A DNA stretch of 64,000 nt from Dolomedes plantarius (Eukaryota; Arthropoda; Arachnida; Araneae; Dolomedidae). Position 1 is the stretch's first letter. Each line of letters starts with the position of its first letter. The notes under the pieces were generated by a model, which saw only the letters and a list, made by a program, of their open reading frames with translations, was not told where the DNA came from and did no database searches. The stretch lies in NCBI GenBank assembly GCA_907164885.2, contig OU015492.1, positions 204,012,797-204,076,796 of the forward strand, read 5' to 3'. This document shows, in pieces, positions 9,901 through 21,193 of this stretch. Both the position numbers and the translations under genes were made by a program.

Positions 9901-12393
9901 AGACAAAATTCTCAAAATGACCGAGAGTAGTGTCGAATCCATAGTTTTCGGGGTCACTGAGAGGAACAGTGGCAGTTCCAATACCGTTTAAGTGCGAGTT
10001 CAGCCCCTCCCATCAACGTTGGAGGGGAGGCGGGGGGAGAAGACAAAATGCCCAAAATGACCGAGAGTAGTGTCGAATCCATAGTTTTCGGGGTCACTGA
10101 GAGGAACAGTGGCAATTCCAATACCGTTTAAGTGCGAGTTCAGCCTCTCCCATCAACGTTGGAGGGGAGGCGGGGGGAGAAGACAAAATTCTCAAATGAC
10201 CGAGAGTAGTGTCGAATCCATAGTTTTCGGGGTCACTGAGAGGAACAGTGGCAGTTCCAATACCGTTTAAGTGCGAGTTCAGCCCCTCCCATCAACGTTG
10301 GAGGGGAGGCGGGGGGAGAAGACAAAATGCCCAAAATGACCGAGAGTAGTGTCGAATCCATAGTTTTCGGGGTCACTGAGAGGAACAGTGGCAGTTCCAA
10401 TACCGTTTAAGTGCGAGTTCAGCCTCTCCCATCAACGTTGGAGGGGAGGCGGGGGGAGAAGACAAAATTCTCAAAATGACCGAGAGTAGTGTCGAATCCA
10501 TAGTTTTCGGGGTCAATGAGAGGAACAGTGGCAATTCCAATACCGTTTAAGTGCGAGTTCAGCCCCTCCCATCAACGTTGGAGGGGAGGCGGGGGGAGAA
10601 GACAAAATGCCCAAAATGACCGAGAGTAGTGTCGAATCCATAGTTTTCGGGGTCACTGAGAGGAACAGTGGCAATTCCAATACCGTTTAAGTGCGAGTTC
10701 AGCCTCTCCCATCAACGTTGGAGGGGAGGCGGGGGGAGAAGACAAAATTCTCAAAATGACCGAGAGTAGTGTCGAATCCATAGTTTTCGGGGTCACTGAG
10801 AGGAACAGTGGCAGTTCCAATACCGTTTAAGTGCGAGTTCAGCCCCTCCCATCAACGTTGGAGGGGAGGCGGGGGGAGAAGACAAAATGCCCAAAATGAC
10901 CGAGAGTAGTGTCGAATCCATAGTTTTCGGGGTCAATGAGAGGAACAGTGGCAATTCCAATACCGTTTAAGTGCGAGTTCAGCCCCTCCCATCAACGTTG
11001 GTGGGGAGGCGGGGGGAGAAGACAAAATGCCCAAAATGACCGAGAGTAGTGTCGAATCCATAGTTTTCGGGGTCACTGAGAGGAACAGTGGCAATTCCAA
11101 TACCGTTTAAGTGCGAGTTCAGCCTCTCCCATCAACGTTGGAGGGGAGGCGGGGGGAGAAGACAAAATTCTCAAAATGACCGAGAGTAGTGTCGAATCCA
11201 TAGTTTTCGGGGTCACTGAGAGGAACAGTGGCAATTCCAATACCGTTTAAGTGCGAGTTCAGCCCCTCCCATCAACGTTGGAGGGGAGGCGGGGGGAGAA
11301 GACAAAATGCCCAAAATGACCGAGAGTAGTGTCGAATCCATAGTTTTCGGGGTCACTGAGAGGAACAGTGGCAATTCCAATACCGTTTAAGTGCGAGTTC
11401 AGCCTCTCCCATCAACGTTGGAGGGGAGGCGGGGGGAGAAGACAAAATTCTCAAAATGACCGAGAGTAGTGTCGAATCCATAGTTTTCGGGGTCACTGAG
11501 AGGAACAGTGGCAATTCCAATACCGTTTAAGTGCGAGTTCAGCCCCTCCCATCAACGTTGGAGGGGAGGCGGGGGGAGAAGACAAAATGCCCAAAATGAC
11601 CGAGAGTAGTGTCGAATCCATAGTTTTCGGGGTCACTGAGAGGAACAGTGGCAATTCCAATACCGTTTAAGTGCGAGTTCAGCCTCTCCCATCAACGTTG
11701 GAGGGGAGGCGGGGGGAGAAGACAAAATTCTCAAAATGACCGAGAGTAGTGTCGAATCCATAGTTTTCGGGGTCACTGAGAGGAACAGTGGCAGTTCCAA
11801 TACCGTTTAAGTGCGAGTTCAGCCCCTCCCATCAACGTTGGAGGGGAGGCGGGGGGAGAAGACAAAATGCCCAAAATGACCGAGAGTAGTGTCGAATCCA
11901 TAGTTTTCGGGGTCACTGAGAGGAACAGTGGCAATTCCAATACCGTTTAAGTGCGAGTTCAGCCCCTCCCATCAACGTTGGAGGGGAGGCGGGGGGAGAA
12001 GACAAAATGCCCAAAATGACCGAGAGTAGTGTCGAATCCATAGTTTTCGGGGTCGCTGAGATTAACAGTGACATTCCCGATGCCGTTTATGTGAAAGATC
12101 AGCCCCATTACCATAGTGGGGGGGGAGAAGGGGGAATATAAAATCTTTAAAATGACCGAGAGTAGTGTCGAATCCATAGTTTTCGGGGTCACTGTGAGGA
12201 ACAGTGGCAATTCCAATACCGTTTAAGTGCAAGTTCAGCCCACCCCCATTATCATGGGGGGGGCGACGGGGGAAAAAGTGGGGAATATAAAATCTCCAAA
12301 ATGACCGAGTGTAGTGTCGAATCCATAGTTTTCAGGGTCGCTGAGAATAATAGTGACACTCCCGATGTCGTTTAAGTGCAAGTTCAGCCCCCC
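6955..12393. repeat. 140-bp tandem satellite array, about 38 units
   Basis: The CGAGAGTAGTGTCGAATCC core recurs every 140 bp. The centre, from 7822 to about 12020, holds 30 near-identical units. The edges (6955-7821 and 12021-12393) hold diverged units of 136-146 bp that share the half-unit core (CGAGAGTAGTG to CACTGAG) but differ in the G-rich half. Each central unit contains CCCCTCC...GGAGGGG around CAACGTTG, then a GGCGGGGGG run. A few variable positions (TTCTC/GCCC before the core, CACTGAG/CAATGAG, CAATTCC/CAGTTCC, CCCCT/CCTCT, GGAGG/GGTGG) sort units into types arranged as dimers and trimers. Because 140 is not divisible by 3, no open frame persists through the array, so it is not coding. 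Confidence 0.97.
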
Positions 12394-13256
12394 ATATATA
12401 TATATATTTACATATATATAAAATGTATAAGATATCCCGTTCCAAAGAGGGAACCGGAAAAATGGACCTCGTAAGCTAAAGGTTAAAGAAAATCACTATA
12501 ATATATCAATTATAAGTAAATATAATCAGAAAAATATCAAATATCAACTATAAGAATCAAGGAAGCTTCCCGTAATATGTTTGCAAACGTGTTTTCATAT
12601 GTAAAAACTTGGTACCGCAACAATACAAAAATAAAAAAAAAATATTAAAAATCGCGTAAGAAATAATGATAGTAGATTTCAAAAACTGGTTGCGCTTCAG
12701 ATATTTATGATGTTTAATCCACTATTGTTGAAATTTAAATGCACAGTGTTTTGAAAGTGGAGGTTTGCTTCAATAAACGTAAATTTCCCTACTTTGTGCC
12801 GAAATTTCTACGAATTCGCTGTGACATTTTGATTCTGAATCCAAGCATCTAAAATTGTGCAATTATCTTACCTTTTTTTAGCGTCAAAGGCTAACAAAAT
12901 GTAGTGCGAGTCTGGATCAAACATTAAAGAAGGCAGGGCTATTGCCCCAAAGTCAACAATGTAGGTTTATATGTCTCCCATGTTAAGAAAACCAACAAAA
13001 CTGGCGATGTACTTGGCCAAAAGTCCCTGAGTAAGTGCCCGAGGCAGAGGGGAGATATCTCTCCAATTTGAAGCACGCTTGGGGAAGTTTATTCACCTTT
13101 TATAATTTTGCTTCATTTCAGTACACGGAGACCTTGCTAACGGAAAATAAATAATGTTTGTTGTTAAACTGTATAGATATTTGAGCTCCACAAATGTTGT
13201 TTGGATTGTTAGGAAAATTGACGCCTTTTGTTTATTTTACCTTTTCTCATTAATTT
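12394..13256. other. Non-coding stretch with short TA tract, nothing recognised
   Basis: A short TA/TTTACATATA tract (12394-12421) is followed by AT-rich sequence without recognisable coding or repeat structure. Confidence 0.45.
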
Positions 13257-13870
13257 CTAGCTGAATACCCGTGCTTTGCTACGGACTACATTTTAGGATA
13301 ATTATAATGAAAAAATTAGGAAAAAGCTTTTTAGAGGATTAAATTATTAATTTATTTGAATTAAATTCTTAAATATCTTCCCTCTCAATTAGTCTAGTGG
13401 TTAAATTTTAAATCCTTAAAATCTCTAATTGTATTTTAGTAATTTTTTCGTCAATTTATTTCCTTGTTATGCACATGACGCAAAATTAGTTTGAAGTATC
13501 ACAAAAAGAAAAGAAACCACGTGATAAGCTCTTAATAAATTAATTTAAATTCTTAAAATTAATCTTTATAAATTCACCAAAAATCAGAAAAGAGGTAAAG
13601 ATTCGAAAAAGAAGGAATTTTTATGATTTTTTTGTGATATAAATTTTATAACCCTCAAATTATTATTGTAAATTCAAACTTAAAAAGTTACAAAAACAGA
13701 TTAAAAATTTAATTTTAAAAATCTAAGAAGAATTTTTCAAAAATCTTTCTTAGTGCACTCCTACTCTATATGAAGAATCACCATGCAAAATTTCAACCCT
13801 TTAGGTCCAGCGGTTTGGTCTGTGCGTTATCTGTCAGTCAGTCAGTCAGTCACGGGACTGTTTTATATAC
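13257..13870 (-). mobile_element. Non-autonomous Helitron, reverse copy (copy A)
   Basis: On the minus strand the 3' end reads CCGTAGCAAAGCACGGG...CAGCTAG: a short hairpin about 11 bp before a CTAG terminus, as expected for Helitrons. The 5' side shares the GTCAGT repeats and the GGACCTAAAGGG block with the copies at 21.2, 30.6, 49.5 and 62.1 kb. The TC terminus is missing and the sequence passes directly into the Tc1-like element at 13871, so that element probably inserted there. An internal block with a tRNA D-arm-like TTAGTCTAGTGGTTAAAT lies at 13389-13406. Confidence 0.75.
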
Positions 13871-15535
13871 ATGGTGTCCATAATTAAACTTCCCTACTTT
13901 AAAGTTGTCTACCGTTGAAACTACTGTTCAGAAAGTTATGAAATTTTGTGTAGGACATACTGAAGGGATGGGGAATTTGTTTGAGTGAATAAATAATTAA
14001 TTAAAAATTTTACCACCAGAGGGCGTTTTTTGATGAATTACACATTTAGCCAACATTTACTATAGCTAAAAAAATTTGTTACAACAAGACATGTTCAACA
14101 TGACGGACATCATTTTCAGCTACTATTTGAAATCGTAAGATAGCATGTTCTACAGTTGACCGCAGTGTGTCCGGGGAAATGCTGAGAACATGTCGTGAAA
14201 TGCTGGCTTTCAGATCAGGTATAATTCTTCATTTATCAAGACTGACTAAATGTTTCACATGCCCCCAAAGCCAAAAGTCGCGTGGGTTGATGTCTGGGGA
14301 TTTGGGAGGCCACACATTAGGAGAGTGGCGGCTGATGACACGTTCTTCTGTAAAGTGATTTTTGAGAACGTTCTTAACACGAAGGCTAATCCGTGGAGGA
14401 GCTCCATCTTGCATGAAAATTGTTCGTGAAAGGCACTGATGTGATTGCAGATCTGAAGCAATTTTATTCAGTAACAAGGATGCATATCGCTCCCCGGTGA
14501 CCGAGCATGTTACTGGACCTCTAGGACTTAATTCCTCGATGAAATACGGGCCGAGAATAAAAAATGCAGAAAATCTACACTACACGTTTACTTTCGGTGA
14601 ATGCATCGGAACATCTAAGATTAAACGTTGATTTTCTAGTTCCCAAATTCGGCAGTTGTGAGTATTCACCGAACCGTCCAAACAAAAGTGTGATTCGTCT
14701 GTCCAGAGGATATTCCAAGGCCATTCTGCATCAACCTCAAGGCGAGCAAGAAACTCAAGTGAGAACCGCTGTCGAGTCTCGAGATCATGTGTAAGCAACC
14801 TCTGCACAAATTGAAGCTAGTACCGCTAATACCAGAGGATATTCCGCAAGAACTTCTGTACAGTTGTATGGGTTAGATCCAATGCTTGTGCCACACGACG
14901 GACACTGGTACTAGCCTGTTCGTTGGAAGCTCTGTCCTCTTCCACCTTAAGAGCAACCTTCTCTACAGCTTGTGCGGTAACAGGTTTTCTTCCTTTTCCA
15001 GAATGAATGTTAAAAGAACCAGTTTCTTCAAATTTGGCCACCATTAATCGAAGACCTTTAACGGTCAATGGACCTTTTCGTATCCCCTTCAAACCCCTTC
15101 ATCCCCTTCATCCCCTTCGTAGAGCAACTAGGGCTGAATTATCGTTTTGTTAAAATAATTTTACTAACAAATCTCGATCTGGTAATCGTAACGACGACAT
15201 TGTGATTAGCAATAGCAAGCACGCTGAAAAAAAATCTCCATGAAAGTTTCTAGGTTTTATAACAGCTTCTGCTCTACGTCGACAACAATTTATTTGCATA
15301 TTTGTTTTTTCTTCGTTCCTTCAAAACTTTTGTCCGAAATTTAGTTATCGAACAAGTTTCCGATCGATTTTGCAATCACTTTAAAGATTATGTAAAATTT
15401 AATGAGTATGAGTTATTGTGTTAGGGTGACCTATGGATAAAAAGATGATGAAATCTTTAGTAAAGAACTAGTCGTAAATGTGTAATTCATCAAAAACGCC
15501 CTCTGGTGGTGAAATTTTGAACATTTTTTTTATTT
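13871..15535 (-). mobile_element. Tc1/mariner-superfamily element, reverse strand, truncated at one end
   Basis: The left terminus (GGTGTCCATAATTAAACTTC from about 13873) leads to a 45-bp segment at 14003-14047. The reverse complement of that segment occurs at 15475-15518, forming inverted repeats around a broken transposase. The outer about 130 bp of the left inverted repeat has no counterpart on the right, so the right end is truncated or rearranged. Each inverted repeat carries CCACCAGAGGGCG (14013-14025 on +, 15497-15509 on -). Confidence 0.75.
14229..15200 (-). pseudogene. Tc1/mariner-superfamily transposase, frameshifted
   Basis: Reading the minus strand from ATG at 15200: MSSLRLPDRDLLVKLF, an in-frame stop, then the HTH region (GPLTVKGLRLMVAKFEETG, basic GKGRKP, LDLTHTTVQKFLRN). 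Next comes ILWTDESHF with the first catalytic Asp, DVPMHSP, and IFMQDGAPP with the second Asp. WPPKSPDINPRDFWLWG holds the third acidic position, 37 residues after the second by my count (DD37D-like spacing). Stops and frameshifts separate these blocks, for example after LWY near 14826 and after KVNV near 14580. The triplicated CCCCTTCAT at about 15087-15115 adds stops near the N-terminus. All three catalytic motifs are still visible. It cannot produce one protein as it stands. Confidence 0.85.
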
Positions 15536-16811
15536 GTCGATAAAAATTTATTCGTCGATAAATCTGAATTTGACACATCTGTCCATTTGTTGGCCTCCTG
15601 TTTTTTTCTGATCTCGTTAAGGGTGTTGAAAGTCTTGCTGTCTTGCAAAAGTTTGTTTGTAATTTAAATTTTTAATTTTTCGTGTTTTTTCGTGTTTTTT
15701 GGGTTTTAGCAATTAATGGCTAATGTCTAGGATTATGGTTAAAATGTATTGAATTCTAGTTTATGGTCTACGTAGTTCATTGAGTACTTTGTGTTGTATT
15801 TATTGTATTGTTTAATTAATATATGGTTAATGTGTTGATTATTAATGCATTGTTAGTATTTATATGAAATTACTATTGCACTTAATATTGTAACTGTAAG
15901 TGAATTGTGGATTTCCTGGGTGTCGTCTTATATGTAATACTCATGCGCTAGGAATCAACCGATGCAGTTCACTTATTTGTAAAATTTGTTATTGTAATTT
16001 GGAATATATAATTTAGTGTAATCTGTAAACTGTAGCTTTTAACAATTTGTAATTCGTGCTTTGTAACTTTTAATTCATGTAATTCAACATTTTCTCTACT
16101 TCAGGCTCTCTGGGCCGTGGTTATTTTTTGTTATTGCTTTTACTCAATTCAAACCGAATTGTCATATATTTCTAATAGTCGGGGATCACCTATGTATTCT
16201 CTGAAAATATGAATGTATTTGTATTTTAATTACTGATCTTTACAGTAAAAAAGAAAAGAGAGAAAAAAAAAGTCGGACGGAACAGCAGTGGTACCGGGGA
16301 CGCCTTTCTTCCCTCTTTTATTTTTCCCGTTGCTATCCCCTTTTCGTGAGGTTTAACTTTTAATTTTGTTTAATTCCGACTTGGTGGCAAATTAGTCATT
16401 GTGCTCGTCCTCCGGACTTAGTGCTGGCGGGATTGTTAAGGCGCGACCTGTTATCTTTCTCTTGCTGATACGCGAAAGCGTGGGGGGGGGGGGGCTGATG
16501 TGGAGTTTAGAGTTTTAGTGTTTTTTGTTTTTCACTTACTTCTGTAATCTTCGTGTTATACCTTGCGGTGCATGAGGAGATTTCAAATGAAACAATAAAA
16601 AAAAAATCAAAAAAAAATCTCAGATTTAAGATCAACTTACCTGGGAGTAAAAGTACGAGTAAAATAAAGGAAGACGGATTTTTCTCTTTTAATTCATAAT
16701 AAAAGATTCCCAAAAAAATATTTAATTATATGCGGCGAGATAAAAAAAATACCATGCGTTTATAGTGAGTCTTAAAATGTTTATAGTGAGTCTTTGAATT
16801 ACCATTTAGCA
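15536..16811. other. Non-coding stretch, nothing firmly recognised
   Basis: T-rich AT DNA, then a GC-richer block at 16280-16500 ending in a run of about 12 G (about 16481-16492). The GATACGCGAAAGCG wording near 16470 recurs near 27728 just before a G-rich run, indicating a shared short repeat. No coding motif. Confidence 0.4.
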
Positions 16812-16896
16812 CAGGGGTTATAACCTTTTTATGTCTACCATTCCCTCTTGAATGATATTCATATCGTGCACCCCAGTCTCGAGGCCTCTAAATAAA

Positions 16897-16906
16897 TACA
16901 CACATT

Positions 16907-16961
<55 letters not shown>
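16897..16961. repeat. (CA)n(TA)n(TG)n microsatellite
   Basis: A self-complementary tract: CA repeats, TA repeats, then TG repeats. Confidence 0.95.
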
Positions 16962-17396
16962 TTAATAAATTAAATATTATGCCCCCTCCATTCTATCAAT
17001 TAAATTCCCCTTCCTAAATCAAATCCGCAGTAATCTTAATTTATCGCTTAATTTATACCCTTAGCAATAGAACTTCCCATGAAACGTATGCCTATGCATT
17101 TCTACACGTGTACATCTCCGGATTCAGAGGCGTGGGTTTGCATCGCGAGCCCCAATATTCTGCTGACCCTTCAAAATATAGTTACATGTACCTCGCCTCT
17201 CGCGCGTAAGGTTGAAACGCGATATTAGCTCCCGAGCCATCTTCTGTAATGGACGGATGTACTTTTGTCGCTGTAGTAAACGATTCGGCCAGACTGCATC
17301 AAAATTCTATTCCTTTCAAGCTGAGTCTAGCTCCAGCCATGTAAATATGAGCTAGTTTTACTTTTCAAATTATATTTAAGAAAGTGATGTAATGGA

Positions 17397-17549
<153 letters not shown>

Positions 17550-17618
17550 TTCTAGTAAAATACATTCTTCACATTGCCTCACCAGGTTAAGAACCCCTGA
17601 TTTAAAGTAAATAATAAC

Positions 17619-17700
17619 TCTCTGTCAACCGCTTGCCAGAACCGGGTCACGGTCATCTAATGTCGAAACTGGAATTTTACCAACTGAACTACACCAGCGA
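17619..17700 (-). repeat. tRNA-derived SINE head or tRNA relic
   Basis: The minus strand reads TGTAGTTCAGTTGGTAAAA (complement at about 17675-17693), a good pol III box A / D-arm. It is followed about 40 bp later by CCCGGTTCTGG, a weak box B. The T-arm does not fold as an intact tRNA, so this is a SINE head or decayed tRNA, not a functional tRNA gene. Confidence 0.4.
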
Positions 17701-18447
17701 TATTAGGAATTCTCACTTTATGAAGTCTATTTCTTCAACTTATTATTAATGCTTGGAATGCTTTTCCAACAAATTCTTAAATATTAAAGTGATTTCGCTG
17801 AAATTTTTAGAAGGAAATTATACTACTAGATACAATAAAATTCAAAACGAAGAAATGTTATTTTTACAGTTTGTGTAATGTATGTACTGTTGTGTAATGA
17901 ATATAGACTAATTTAGTTATCTTAATAGTTTATTGGAGAGAGGATGGAAATAAATCAAGAGATATACTGTCGAGTATTTGATTTTAGTTCCTCTGACATG
18001 TAGAGGCACTTCGGCGTCGTTGGAAATATAATTTACGATGAAAATATTTGACGTTAAATATTTGCTTAATGTTTTCTAACTATATTTTGATCACTGGGGA
18101 AACAAAATGGTAGAATTTAAATGTCAAAGTAATGTTAAAATATGCTTAGTGATACTAGTGTCTCACTAACCAAAAATCTTTAAATAAAATTTTCTCTAAT
18201 AGAAGTGATAGTTTGAGTCATAGTTCGATATATTTATAGCCTTGTTCTAACGTTTTTGTATAACTTTTTATTCATTTAACTTGGAATTAATCCTAATTAC
18301 TCGAAATTTGATTCTGTAGCGTAATAACACAAAAAATATCATGAATGGATTATTTTTGCTATTGTGTTATTATATTAAAAGTTACTAGATTTAATTTCCC
18401 ATAAATAAGCTGGTCCTTCATGTTTATTGCAAACAATATATAGAATA
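17701..18447. other. AT-rich non-coding, nothing recognised
   Basis: Only short frames. No element ends were found before the pogo inverted repeat at 18448. Confidence 0.45.
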
Positions 18448-18707
18448 AGTATGCCGAATAAGAGACATCATTTTATTTTCATATATAACTAGGGAATTAA
18501 GTGAGGGATTAGAGTACTAACTTGATATCCTTTTAATACATACATTTTGCTACATATAACAATGACAGAAAATTGAAAATAACCTTACAGTTTTCTTGTA
18601 TTAAATTATAAACATAAGTGTTCCATTTTTGGGGTCTGGGAAAAGTAGTCCTAATATGAGACCCCCATTCTAGAACTCTAAATATGAACTCTAAATATGA
18701 ACTTTAT

Positions 18708-18750
18708 TTCAGTAATTCATGAAATAATCGTGATTTCATGAATTACTGAA
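18708..18750. repeat. Perfect palindrome, 18-bp arms
   Basis: TTCAGTAATTCATGAAAT (18708-18725), a 7-bp loop, then its exact reverse complement (18733-18750). It lies inside the pogo-like element near its left end. Confidence 0.95.
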
Positions 18751-18872
18751 AAGTTCGTAAAAACAAAACTGTACACAATAATTAGATAACAGTTACCTAT
18801 ATACACTAATAGGGGAAAAAGAAAAGTGACATTTTAAACAAATTAGTTGGTTTACACTACAGGCTTTGTTTA

Positions 18873-19560
18873 CTTTTTGTTTTTAGATTCAAACTTTTCG
18901 CATTGTTTACAAATAAAAAGTTCGTCAGCTCCACAATTTTCATAGGCCCACCTGAAACACCTTCTACATTGACTCCATTGCTCTCCCTGTTTGTCTTCTG
19001 AAGATAAACAACCACAAAAAGGCATTCAGCGTCATTTTCATCAATGCTATCATCACTGTTGTCATGGAGAGAAAGTTTTTCATCATCTTCAAATGAGCTG
19101 AGATCTTCATAGCTATAATTAGACTTATTCGTTCTCTGTTTTTTAACTAGTATTTTTATCCATCCTTAATTTTCCCCTTCCTGTAGGGACCCTTTTCCTT
19201 TTCCTTTTCCCTTTATTGTTTCCTTATCCTTTTTTTTATCTTGATCTACTTTTCCTTGTTTATCCTTTGATTTCTTATCTTTCAGATCTATTCCTTTTTT
19301 TCTTGTAGAAAACAAAGTTTTTTTTCGAATATGCTGCAAATTCTTTTATTAATGCTATCAATCAATTTATTTTTATAGTGCGATGATGTAGTAATATCGG
19401 CTTTACGGGCTTCACTTGGTTTCGAGGTGTTTTTCTCAGGTAACGTAGGCAAGGGATTTATTTCTTCAGGAGTCACTAAGAACTGGTTTGAACTTGTTTG
19501 ATCAATACCTTCCACATTGTCACTACTGCTACATGGTTGTGGATTTTGCCTCGGCGTCAT
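18873..19560 (-). pseudogene. pogo/Tigger transposase, C-terminal part, broken
   Basis: Minus-strand frames read, in order, a TPEEINPLP segment and ARKADITTSSHYKN, both typical of pogo/Tigger C-termini. A Lys-rich linker (KDKKSKDKQG and onward) and an acidic tract (SSFEDDEKLSL) follow. Last comes a Cys-rich zinc-finger-like end (CGCLSSEDKQGEQWSQCRRC, then WAYENCGADELFICKQC). Two one-base frameshifts, near the A-run at about 19300 and near 19020, and a stop break it. Such a Cys-rich tail is known in some arthropod pogo-like transposases. The N-terminal DNA-binding and catalytic parts are absent. Confidence 0.75.
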
Positions 19561-20025
19561 TGCATCTGCATCTTCAGAGGAAACAAGGCTGTGAGAGTGA
19601 AAACTAAAATGCCTAATATGAGACCCTATCTCATATTAAGCAGGATTTGGGGTCTCATTGGGCACGACCATGTTGTTGAACACGCCAACGATTTTTTTAG
19701 GTTAGGATTGACGTTAGCTTAAAAACAAACAGGCGTGTTTACACACCACATTTCTAGCTACCTATCCAATACTAACAGTTTTAATAAGAGTCTTACCTTA
19801 AAGGTGAAAACAGCCAATGAAAATGGTGATGCAAAAAAAAAAACGAAAACACATTCAGGAAAAAAATACTGCACCTTTGTGTGCTCTTGAAAACACTCGA
19901 CTGACTCACCAATTACGTATGATGCAATAGATTACTGTTTTACGCTCCAGTCGCCAGGCGGCAGCACTTTATACGTCTTATAAGCTGGGGTCTCATATAA
20001 GGCAAGGCCTCATATTAGGCATACT

Positions 20026-21193
20026 TACTCTATCTTTGCTATCTAGTCTGAACTCACCGGCGTCGCTTCTGTATATTTTTCCTGTAGCTGGAAAGTGTTA
20101 TACACATTAAGTTTATTAAACTAATTTTTCAGGGAAATGTGTTTTAAGTATCCTATTGAACGTAATAAATTTAAACATGTAGAAAACTTCGTGTTTATGC
20201 ACATTTTTTGAGAACTTTTTAAGGCTACACATTTTCTATGAAGTTAATTAAAAAAAATCTATAGATATCATTTCTAAAAGATTTTTTTCTGCTTTATCCC
20301 TTTTTCTCCCCTCATATTTAACCAGAATAGATAGATGAAGTACCGTTTTTAAGATTTAGATCTCCGCTTCATGCGAATTGTTAATTTAGAATTGCACATC
20401 TTAGTGTTTTTTTAAAATTCGAAGTGTAAACTGTATAAATAATTTTTCTTCCCCTAGATGGCTCGCGCACTAGCTTTTTTTATTTTACCATTATCAATCA
20501 CACTGAACTTTTAAATTTAAAAATCGTTTGCTTTTATTATCACTCTGTGATTTCATTAATGAGTTTCTTTATTGACAACATCCGCGTAGGTGTACATTAT
20601 TCTTTTTGCATGGAAAAACGATATATATTATTTCTAGAAGGTGAATTTTTGTAACGTTCCCCTTATCTCCCTTCATACTTAACCAAAATCTATAAATGAA
20701 GTACCATTTTAAAGTTCTTCGCTTCTGACGAATTGTTAATTCAGAATGACACATTGCGTTGTTTGCTTAAAAATCGAAGTGAAAAATTGACTTTTGGCCA
20801 TAAAGTTCTTTCCCTGGATTCGTTGAAGCGGCACAGTCAAATAATTTGAACAGAGGTTTTGTAATGTAAATATCACATTTTCCACGAGTTTGTGTCATAT
20901 TTAACTTTTAAAAAGTGTTTTGACGTGTACATATCTCATGCTCCCCTATTTTGTGTTATGTTTCACCACCAATGTTGTGGCCAAAGGCGCTTTCTAATTA
21001 GTTTTGTATTATTCTTATGCACCATTGTTATTTGACAAATAAACAATTGCTAGAAATTAATATGTTCTTCTTTCATCCTATCACAAACCACCAATCTTGC
21101 TATAAAATGTATCGTATTTTAATCGCATACGAAAGGGTCACATGGGCTATCTATTTGAATCTTAATTTACCAGTAAACTTACCATCTCTTTTA
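20026..21193. repeat. Gene-free stretch with a degenerate tandem duplication of about 360 bp
   Basis: 20225-20440 and 20580-20800 align in the same orientation at about 357-bp spacing. Shared wording includes TTTCTARAAG, the CTCCCNTCATANTTAACCA block, ATGAAGTACC, and the CGAATTGTTAATT block. Divergence is moderate. No coding content. Confidence 0.65.

Larger units (their letters stand above)
18448..20025 (-). mobile_element. pogo-like element, internally deleted, TA target duplication
   Basis: The left terminus AGTATGCCGAATAAGAGAC and the reverse complement of the right terminus, AGTATGCCTAATATGAGGC, match at 16 of 19 positions. TA dinucleotides flank both (18446-18447 and 20026-20027). Related CCTAATATGAGAC motifs recur inside at about 18651 and 19611, as subterminal repeats. 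The interior keeps only the C-terminal part of a pogo/Tigger transposase on the minus strand. The HTH and most of the DDE region are gone. Confidence 0.8.

Noticed and set aside
7822..12020. CRISPR-like array
   Set aside because: The units are contiguous 140-bp repeats with no unique spacers, and the DNA is eukaryotic.
17619..17700. Functional tRNA gene
   Set aside because: Only box A is good. The T-arm and acceptor stem do not pair.
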